From NCBI RefSeq assembly GCF_016920785.2, contig NW_024609884.1, positions 87,350,069-87,414,068 on the forward strand: a DNA stretch of 64,000 bases, in the 5' to 3' direction. The DNA is from Ixodes scapularis (lineage: Eukaryota; Arthropoda; Arachnida; Ixodida; Ixodidae). Position 1 is the stretch's first letter, and every line of letters begins with the position of its first letter. A program made the translations under genes and the position numbers. The notes under the pieces were generated by a model that saw only the letters and a list, made by a program, of their open reading frames with translations, was not told the origin of the DNA and made no database searches. Below are positions 56,565 through 64,000 of this stretch, in pieces.

Positions 56565-57000
56565 AGTTACTTTTAAAAAGTAAAGAAGTTACTTTTCAGG
56601 TAATAACCTTTATCTTTATTAGCACAAAGAGCGAACTGTGTCCTGGGGGGCGTGCGAGGCGAAGCAGATGGGCCCGTACGCGAGAGCGTCTGCTGGCCGA
56701 CCCCCCAGGAAACAAACAGTAAGAAAACAGAAAACAAGCAATCAGAGAGACAACAATCAAGCAACCGGAAAAGCAAACAATCACACATTTAGAAAAATTC
56801 CGAAGCAATCTTAATGCCCGAACTGCAAAGCACCCCCCCCCCCCCCCCACCCCCACCCCCCACCACCACCAAGGTTTGTCCCTTCACGAAAACTATTCTA
56901 TAACACAAAAACAAAAATTAGGAAAAACTAAAAAACGCTCTCTTCACCAAGTTTATTTGCATAACATTAAAAAAGTGTGCTTTTTACTTCATATTGTAAC

Positions 57001-57429
57001 TTATAACAGCAGTTGCTTCTCGAAATTAGTGTCTGAAAGTTTCCTTTGTTTGAAGACTAACACATCCCTGCCCTTGCTGAACAGGCGCTCGTCTAACGCG
57101 CTGGATGGGATGGCTGTGTTGTTTCGCCGGAAGAGGTTTTGATTGCCGGGTAGGCGTTGAGGCAACAGAGTGCCGCTTTCTGCGGTCAAGTTGTTAGTAA
57201 CCACCTCCACCACAGTAAAATGCTCTCTGTACGCCGGCCATGGTAGTTCTTTTTTGTTCTTATCAACATTCATATCCTTGGCAGCACTATAGCACCTTGC
57301 TGGCTCGTTGACGGTTGCGCTGGGTTCATAAAGTCCCTGGACATATTTCAGTTCGTACCCGGCAAGCCAGAAACAAACCCCGCGCAAACAGCAGTAAATT
57401 TCGCCTCGACTGTTGACACTACACCGCAA
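57001..57429 (-). pseudogene. hAT transposase C-terminal domain (hATC)
   Basis: The frame has 142 codons; its last 40 include IPSSALDERLFSKGRDVL and RKLSDTNFEKQLLL, matching the hATC consensus PASSAPSERLFS.....RRNRLS...FEKL.FL. Upstream residues have a WPAYREHFTVVEVV stretch that may be decayed transposase. It identifies the 47964-58155 element and the copy at 6365-7809 as hAT. The catalytic core is missing. Confidence 0.88.
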
Positions 57430-57936
57430 ATCAAAATACGAAACATGCGCAGTGCGGAGTGGTGGCGCTAATCAAAATACAAAACATTCGCAGTGCCCTC
57501 CGCGTGTATTGTTGTTTTACGTTTCATTCACCCGATTAAAAGCGTTTGCGTAGAAAAAAAAAAAAGAAAAACCGCAAAAGAGATAGTTCTTCAAGATACT
57601 AAGATGCAAGTGTTCAGTCACAAAGTACAAGCGCGTGCTAAAGATAACTACATTGTTTTTTTTTTGTGTGTGTGTTTTTTTTCACCAAATCTACACGTGG
57701 CTATATTCGGGTCGAAACTGGCGAGAAAGAGCATGTTCACAAGTTTGTGCAAAAAATAACTTGACACTCGAAATGTCGGAACAGACAATTTGGAAAGCGC
57801 AAAGAATGGCTAAATTCCTCGTTCAGTGATATATTATTAAAAAAAAAAAAAACTGGAAAGTAACTACAAAAGTAACGTCGTTACTTTAATCGTTACCTCA
57901 GAAAAAGTAATAGAACTACAGTTACAAGTTACATTT

Positions 57937-58105
57937 TTAAAAAGTAACTCGTTACAGTTACAAGTTACCAAAAAAGTAACTCGTTACAGTTACAAGTTAC
58001 CAAAAAAGTAACTCGTTACAGTTACAAGTTACCAAAAAAGTAACTCGTTACAGTTACAAGTTACCAAAAAAGCAACTCGTTACAGTTACAAGTTACCAAA
58101 AAAGT
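57937..58105. repeat. Tandem repeat, 32-bp GTAACTCGTTACAGTTACAAG unit
   Basis: About five nearly identical units, each joining GTAACTCGTTACAG to TTACAAGTTACC with an A-run between units, sit near the right terminus of the hAT at 47964-58155. Such arrays are usual transposase-binding regions. Confidence 0.9.
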
Positions 58106-58163
58106 AACGAAGTTACAGTAACGTGTTACTAGTAACGCGTTACTACCCAAGACTGCTCGATAC

Positions 58164-58740
58164 TGACGCGACACTCGGCAAAGGAAGGTTGGACCGGCAT
58201 TGCACGTAGCTCCCACGAACTGTTATAGCTCGACAGTGATGTGCAGTCTGTCATAATAAAAATGGCATACTAATAACAAAGTGTACATACCGTGTTACGA
58301 AGGCAATCCATACAGCGTTTATTTGAGCTCTATATCACACAAAACAAGAAAATAGGATCGACGAGAGTCCGTTTTCGACGACAGTGTTCGTCAACACTGC
58401 CTCGGAAAACAAGGGGAAGAGATTGACCTCACCCCTTAATATAAAATTGAGGTCAGCGATCAAAATACGGGAAGGGTCCACAAGGGTCGCGCGGGCATAT
58501 TCCATTCAGCACGCCAGCCGGTCGTGGGCAGACGACCTTGGCCAAGTACCGTCGAAGCAACGCTGCGCCGGGGTCGGAGTGCCTGCTTCGGAGTGCCTGC
58601 TAGGCCTATCTGCCGAGCTCGCTTGGTCGCAGGTCGGTGAATTCGCGGCCGTTCTGGCTTTTGTCGGGTGTTTGTGTATCCAGCGTTATTGTTCGTCGTG
58701 GTCTGTTTCAAGCATACCTCGGCAAACCTCACTCATGAGG
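58164..58740. other. No recognisable gene
   Basis: Open frames on both strands without a domain. Sequence directly right of the hAT target duplication, so it was once continuous with 47955 leftward. Confidence 0.4.
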
Positions 58741-58744
58741 GCCC

Positions 58745-59095
58745 TCACGCACCCTCACTCACCCTCATCTTCACAGGTGAGGTGAGGGTGAGTGAGTTTC
58801 TGAACCAGGAAAATTCATGAGTGTGAGGGTGAGCGAGGGCCGTGAGGGCTGTGAGGGCTGTGAGGACCGTGAGTGCGTGAGGGCCGTGAGGGCGGTGAGT
58901 GCGTGAGGGGCGTGAGGGCGGTGAGTGGCGTGAGGGCCATGAGTGCGTGAGGGGTGTGAGGGCCATGAGTGCGTGAGGGGCGTGAGGGCGGTGAGTGGCA
59001 TGAGTGCGTGAGGAGTGTGAGGGCGGTGAGTGCGTGAGGGGTGTGAGTGCGTGAGGGCCGGGGGGCGGTGAGTGCGTGAGGCCCTCTTCAGATGG
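58745..59095. repeat. Minisatellite, GTGAGGGCCGTGAGTGC units, block 1
   Basis: Dozens of GTGAGGG, GTGAGTGC and CATGAGTGCGTGAGGGG units in a row. All six frames stay largely open, which gives long Ser/His/Pro-rich artefact frames. Confidence 0.95.
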
Positions 59096-59554
59096 AGCAA
59101 CTTTCTCAGCAATTTTGGTGTTGATGGCGGGTTGTTCCCTAGCTTTTCCTAGATCGACACGAATGGCTGAGATCGGGTCCGGCTCGAAACAAGCGAGCAA
59201 CTCGGAACAATTTGAAGACGTTTGAAGCGGCTGCATCCAATCAGGGACGCGATATTTTCACGTGATATCTCGTGCCGGTGATGACGACAACAAAAGACTT
59301 GGTTCTGGTTTGAAATTGATCGTTTTTGAAAATACACTGTTTCAGAAAGATGCATTAGTATTCTCAACATAATTTAAATGCATAAAAACACGTTTATAGC
59401 GTGTAATTGTTTGTCTCAATAGTGGAAGAAAAAAAATCATGATGATGATGGCAAATCGCAGCAATTGGTTGCTGCGTGTGAACGCGGGCGGCCCGTGTTG
59501 CTGGTGTTGCAACGTCAAGTTTCTGGGTGAAATTGCCCCATCTGAAGCGGGCCT

Positions 59555-59885
59555 TGGCGTGAGGGCCATGAGTGCGTGAGGGGTGTGAGGGCCTTGAGGG
59601 CAATGAGTGCGTGAGGGGTGTAAGGGCCATGAGTGCGTGAAGGGCGTGAGGGCGGTGAGTGGCGTGAGTGCCATGAGTGAGTGAGGGCAGTGAGGGGCGC
59701 GAGGGCGGTGAGGGGCGTGAGGGCCATGAGGGGCGTGAGGGCCATGAGTGCGTGAGGGCCTTGAGGTTTAGTGAGGGTGAGTGAAGGGCTGAGAGTGAGT
59801 GTGACTGTGAGGACGAGGGTGAGTGAGGGGCTGAAGGTGAGTGTAGCGATGAGGGTGAGGGTGAGTGTGGCTGTGAGGGCGACCT
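59555..59885. repeat. Minisatellite, GTGAGGGCCATGAGTGC units, block 2
   Basis: The same units as block 1, separated by about 460 bases of unique-looking sequence. The right part shifts to GGTGAGTGAGGGGCTGA-type units. Both blocks are preceded or followed by CCATCTGAAG, so the pair may reflect duplication of the repeat with flank. Confidence 0.95.
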
Positions 59886-61830
59886 AAAATGCCGACCTCT
59901 GGTTTCAAGTACTTTTTTCTTGCTGCTTGAAGTCGGGACGCGCGAGAAGAACACGTAGAAAATAAACGTCCCTTGATCGTCACGGCCAAGTAACTGAGCC
60001 CAACGCTGTCGGCCGGTCGGCCCGTCGGCCCTACCGCCCCTGCTTCGTTTACCACACGATAGAAGGCGCTTGGCTCTCAGCATTATCAAATTTGGCAATT
60101 TTCGTCACATCTCTAATTATGCTACAAAATGTGGATCTGAATATTATTTAACAAAACTTTTAGGAAACATTCGCCGGCTATTTATTGTTTACGATCGCGG
60201 TGCTGGTGAGGTAGGCTCTTACCCAATAGGCGACGTGGATTCGGCTGACGTGCAGCGATTCCGCGGATGCATCGCAGGGAAAAGGCACAGAGCTTTCGAA
60301 GGAAAGAAGGCGCAAGAGTGTCCAGTTTTCTTTTCTTTTTTTTCTTTGGCTCCCTATTTTTGTGTTTTTGTGTTTCTCTTCACACCTTTTACGACGTGCG
60401 GTGTGTGAAATTTGATTTCAGAATCGTTTCATGGTCTCTTTAAATATGATTGCAGGGCCCCCTTAAAAAAACACTGCAATTAAAAAAAAATAATAATAAT
60501 TTAAGAGCAAAGTTGGGGCAGTTATATTTTTTGTTTCGTAATTTTTCCACGAGAAGAAAAAAATTTCGCGCAATATTTACGCCGTTAGACGCAATTTAGG
60601 TGGAGGTTGTTGGAAAATGACTAGTGGAGGGCGATCCTGTCTCGCGCCTGTGACATTTTTCGGTGAACGAGATCGTGTTTGGGACTGAGGACGAAGAAGA
60701 AGGGTTGAGTGGCTCGAGAAGAGACACTTTGGGTTCGGAACGACGAGGAAGCAGGGCAATAGTCAGGATGGATTTTACCGCGGTCATGTAAATATTAAAC
60801 CAAGTCCTTTTTTGTAAGTCAGTTCGTGGCGACTCATTACGCAAAAGAGGTCACGCCTGCTCTAAGCCCCGCCCACAAATCAGTTGCCCCGCCCATTACT
60901 AGTGGATTGGCTTGACTGCTCGGCCGATCACGCCAACAAGCCTGGTGTCTCCCTTTCCCGACAGCCGGCGCGTTTAGTCTGGCTATCTGTGCCTGGAACG
61001 CGTCTCCGACTGGCGTGTTTACCGCGGCCAGAAAAGTGGTCACGAAAAAGAAAAATATAAGTCATGTATCGTTTGTTTTAAGTAAAAAATGTGCTTCTAC
61101 GTCAAAAACTCGGGCAGCTTCACAATGGCTCCGCTAGATGCAGTCATTCGCGGCGCTGTATTTTACTGTATTTTGGGTTTTTATCGAAAGTAGACACTGA
61201 TCTCTGGGACTAACAGCATGGAAAAATAGTTTATTATGTTTTTTTACAGCGATCGCAGTACAAATCTGGGTTCAGTTTTGCGTAAAGGCCTCAGGATTTG
61301 GCACGGTCACGTGTCTAGTGGTCGAAATGGTACAACATAGCGGCAGCCAGGGGGGTTACTTTTGCTAGCTTACCGATCCAAGCCCCTCTACCTTGTTGGT
61401 GTCCCCCCGTTTACGCCGCTTCGCGGCGACAGCCTGCGGATGGTCCATTACATTAACCCACCTTGGGCTCCTTGGGCCAACCCTTCACGTCGCATGGCGG
61501 CGTTTAGGGTTGGGCCCGCCGGTGGCCCAAGTGCGCCCTAGCCCGGCTGTCCCCACTGCACCTCGGCTGCTGTAGTGCAGTACAGGCGAAGGCAACGCGA
61601 GGCGAGGGGAGAAATGGCAAGTACTAAGGCTGGTGAGGAAGAGAGAAACCTCGTCTCCTCTCTAACGTCCTTGGTGTTTTCCCTTTCTCCCCTCCCCCTC
61701 CATTGCTTTCCCTTCCTCCCCTCCCCCTCCACTCCCGTCCCGCCTTCTTAGTGCTCGCCCTTTCTTTTTTCGGCTGCCATGTTGCTCATTAGCATGCGCC
61801 AATGAGGAAGATGGCGGCGCCCCGAGACCG
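59886..61830. other. No recognisable gene
   Basis: Contains a CTCTTTAA (60437) and a GGGCCCCCTTAA (60460) end-like motif, and GC-rich repeat sequence at 61380-61600 with no domain. Confidence 0.4.
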
Positions 61831-62745
61831 GGAGCGATTTTTGGGACGTCGTAAGGGGATGGGCGTGGTTTAGTAACTGTCACGTGACCTGTGACGTCAA
61901 GCAGAGCGCGTTCGTTCTTGCGTCATACATCTGATTGTGCTCAAAACAAAAAGGGAATAGAAGATAACAGCAGAGCGTCGCGAGCGTCAAAGTCGGCGTA
62001 ACAGCAGGATCGAACGCATGGAGCGAGACTGACCCCGGCTTGCCACGCGGAGCCCCTTTTGTACACACGTGGGCTTCTGGAACAATCGGCGAAGAAGATA
62101 CGGCGCGTAGAACATTCTGACCTCGAACATGCAACAGAGTTCTCGAATTTACCAGAACACTAAATCGCAAGAATAAATGAAGGACGCGTCGCTCCCAAGA
62201 ATCGAACCCTGGCTCTTCGCAGGGGAAGCAAGCACGACAACCGTTAGGCCACGGCCGCGCTGCCTCCTTGGCCAGCTACACGCGCGGCAATACCCGCGCC
62301 TCATACCTTCGCATCTTTCCAGCTCCTTCAGATGCTTCTGAAGCCCCTTGTACATCGCTGGCCATTATGCGGATATTAAGTGCGTACCACAAATATTTGA
62401 AGCGCTAGTCAGGGAGATCCCAGTTTCGAGCAGGCGATCCGCGATGGAGTCAGAGGGAAAACGCGTAGCGCCCATCTCTGCCCGACTTATAAAACTAAAC
62501 AAGCAGACGTGGCGTCATCGCGCCATCGTGTTTTGGGGTAAAAAAAGTGGTTATAAATCTAAACTAAATTGAACAGTACTACAATCTCTGCTAATATTTT
62601 CACAGCAGTTGTTAAAAATGGGAATGTTATATACTTAAAACTTTAACTAAAAAATAAACTTTAGCATCCTAAATGGCGTCACAGGTCACGTGACAGTTAC
62701 TAAACCACGCCCATCTCCTTTTGACGTCCCAAAAATCGCTCCCCT
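61831..62745. mobile_element. 915-bp inverted-repeat element with about 75-bp ends
   Basis: GGAGCGATTTTTGGGACGTC and, further in, GGTTTAGTAACTGTCACGTG at the left pair with their complements at 62665-62740. Flanks CGAGACCG (61823-61830) and TGAGACCG (62746-62753) agree at seven of eight positions, suggesting an 8-bp duplication; ends are uncertain by a few bases. It encloses a SINE-like tRNA-derived sequence. Confidence 0.8.
62185..62325 (-). repeat. tRNA-derived SINE or tRNA pseudogene
   Basis: On the minus strand GTGGCCTAACGG fits the polymerase III A box and GGGTTCGATTCTTGG, 35 bases later, fits the B box, with a CTTGC-TTCCCCT-GCGAAG anticodon-arm-like segment between them. The acceptor stem does not pair and the T stem is weak, so it is not a functional tRNA. 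Confidence 0.65.
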
Positions 62746-62756
62746 TGAGACCGAAG

Positions 62757-62885
62757 TTGCAAATTTGCAAAGGTTATGACCGGCTGGGCTGCTGTGGAGC
62801 CGGTCGTAAGCCGTCAGGAAAGGCTTAGAAACCGGTTTTTAGCCTCTTAGGTCTCAAGAAGTCGCAAGTGCGTGAACGAGCCCTA
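62757..62885. mobile_element. MITE fragment, CGCAAGTGCGTGAACGAGCCC end
   Basis: The right end matches the GTTCACACACTTGC family (19492, 23312, 25104). The interior GACCGGCTGGG...CCGGTCGTAAG is inverted. The left end is lost beside the 61831-62745 element. Confidence 0.6.
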
Positions 62886-63480
62886 CGGTACCATGGCGGC
62901 CATCTTGAACAAAACAGTAGTTGAACCACCAGGGCGGCGTTGGCTCTCCGTGTGAGCTAGAGTGAACATCGTGAACATATCCTGCTTCGAGAAGAAAGCC
63001 TCCATGAAACAATGACCCCTCTCCATGTCACATGAAGCAATTAAAAATGAGATAAGAAACAGAAAGCACGGACACTTAAATGTGTTTTAAGTGTCTGTCC
63101 TTTATTTGCAGTGTCTTGGTTTTAGTCGTGTATGATGAGTAAAGCTTTTCAGTAAATCACATACTCAATTGTTTTTATTTCATTTTATGCCAATTGTTTT
63201 TATTTTTTGTAGTTTGACACCGCCTTTAAAACAATTTCACAAGTGACTACCTTAGTCTTAACAAATGCAAAGTGAAACATCTATAGACCAACTCAACTCT
63301 CCGACGTCACGCCGATGCGGTGGTGCTGCTGTCGGCACTGCGCATGCGGAGATGCTTCGCCTCGGGCGAATCTGGTTTCTGCGCGCGCGCAGTGCCCTCA
63401 CCCGGTGGGCAAACACGGGTTTGTTTGTAAACAGTGTGTTTGTCGATAAAGCACTGCTATGCCCCAAAACTCGGTACAGA
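62886..63480. other. No gene recognised
   Basis: Contains ACCAACTCAACTCTCCGACGTCAC (63283 on), shared in part with 39005, and a short GTGTCC inverted pair at 63068-63100. Confidence 0.4.
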
Positions 63481-63484
63481 GAAA

Positions 63485-63570
63485 TTCGATGAAACGGCGT
63501 TCGATGAAACGGCGTTCGGTGAAATGTTCGTTCATTCGATGAAACGGCGTTCGATGAAATGTCCGCTACC
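63485..63570. repeat. Tandem repeat, 15-bp TTCGATGAAACGGCG unit
   Basis: Five units, with one interrupted by GTTCGTTCA. Confidence 0.9.
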
Positions 63571-63768
63571 CGGAAGAAACACCCTTGAACACGCGCTTGC
63601 GGGAAAATGTTGCCAGTGGCGATGATAGCGGCGGACTCAAAGTCACAATACACCAGCTCCACCGCAGGCTGTGTCAGAAGACTTGAAAGTACTGCAAAAA
63701 GCCTGGAAAAGTGTCGGCCGTCTTAATCAGCCACATGATTTTACCAAGTTCCAATTTCAGAACTAGTC

Positions 63769-63954
63769 CTAGTACAAATCGTACCTTTGATAGGTCTCTT
63801 CGGCCTTGTTTGGCAGGAGAGCGTACACCAAAGGAATGACCGCGTCTTTGTACATTCCATGCGCGGAGTACACTTGGAAAAAGTGAAAGCCGCTTACAAC
63901 TCCCTGTAACGCCGAATTAGAGCGCAGCTCTTGAGGAGGAGGAGGGAAGGGCAC
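63769..63954 (-). pseudogene. Mutator-like (MULE) transposase fragment
   Basis: The frame includes FHFFQVYSAHGMYKDAVIPL and VYALLPNKAEETYQRYDLY, which follow the MULE transposase domain pattern F.QLYTIHG...VPLVYALLP.KTE.TY. Only about 40 residues of the domain are present. A possible donor AAAG|GTACGA lies near 63780, so the piece may be one exon of a larger element extending past the window. Confidence 0.65.
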
Positions 63955-64000
63955 TGGGGGGGGGGTTCAACTAACCAGGGGGGTCACATGACCTTGGGGG

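Larger units (their letters stand above)
47964..58155 (-). mobile_element. hAT transposon (level 1 of nest)
   Basis: Left end CAGTCTTGAGTAA, right end TACCCAAGACTG. The 8-bp sequence CTCGATAC is duplicated exactly at 47956-47963 and 58156-58163. GTAAC-rich subterminal arrays lie at both ends. A hAT dimerisation domain is encoded at 57001-57429 on the minus strand. Without the inserted gypsy element it is about 1.7 kb, too short for a full transposase, so it is an internally deleted copy. Confidence 0.92.

Noticed and set aside
58745..60098. Long Ser/His/Pro-rich open frames on the minus strand
   Set aside because: They are translations of GTGAGGGC minisatellite units that lack stops; several frames are open at once.
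60607..60842. Solo LTR starting TGTTGG and ending near ACGCA
   Set aside because: There is no matching target duplication and no second copy or primer-binding site to support it.
62185..62325. Functional tRNA gene on the minus strand
   Set aside because: The A and B boxes are present but the acceptor stem does not pair and the T stem is weak, so it is a SINE or tRNA pseudogene.

Overview
This is a window of arthropod nuclear DNA. I infer a chelicerate, most likely a hard tick, from one small secreted-protein gene with long introns, very dense transposable elements (TEs), tick-style LINE and Penelope-like elements, and many long poly-G/poly-C runs. The species cannot be named from the sequence. 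There are no bacterial features: no operons, ribosome-binding sites or CRISPR. A 100-N assembly gap lies at 18891-18990.

One host gene can be assembled with confidence. It is on the + strand with four coding exons (12012-12098, 15841-16005, 25508-25726, 44428-44616). All three introns are phase 0 with GT-AG ends (about 3.7, 9.5 and 18.7 kb), and an AATAAA lies 58 bases after the stop. The product is 219 residues: a signal peptide followed by 16 cysteines in three exon-sized modules of the form C..C..CxC..C. I place it tentatively in the cysteine-rich secreted family typified by SLPTX11-like or Argos-like arthropod proteins.

Almost everything else is mobile DNA. Region by region: 1-1150 is a dispersed repeat with a second copy at 41385-42650. 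A decayed I-type LINE lies at 2290-6062 (-). A hAT copy at 6365-7809 carries a 785-bp insertion. A complete hAT element (8520-11960, 8-bp target duplication, TSD) ends 43 bases before the start codon of the host gene. Intron 1 holds a BED-finger exon remnant and a minisatellite. Intron 2 holds a LINE reverse transcriptase (RT) fragment, foldback MITEs, the gap and a second inverted copy of the 8520-11960 hAT with its own insertions. Intron 3 holds more MITEs, a Penelope-like element, two LINE remnants, several tandem repeats, a cluster of TATCGATA-type palindromes and two THAP zinc-finger remnants.

Downstream of the gene is a four-level nest of insertions, each level supported by terminal repeats and a target duplication: a hAT (47964-58155) contains a Ty3/gypsy retrotransposon (48082-56564, LTRs identical by eye), which contains a TGCA-flanked inverted-repeat element (48811-52629), which contains another hAT (49460-51742). 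The gypsy pol frame resumes exactly when the third level is removed. The window ends with minisatellites, an inverted-repeat element carrying a tRNA-related SINE, and a Mutator-like transposase fragment.
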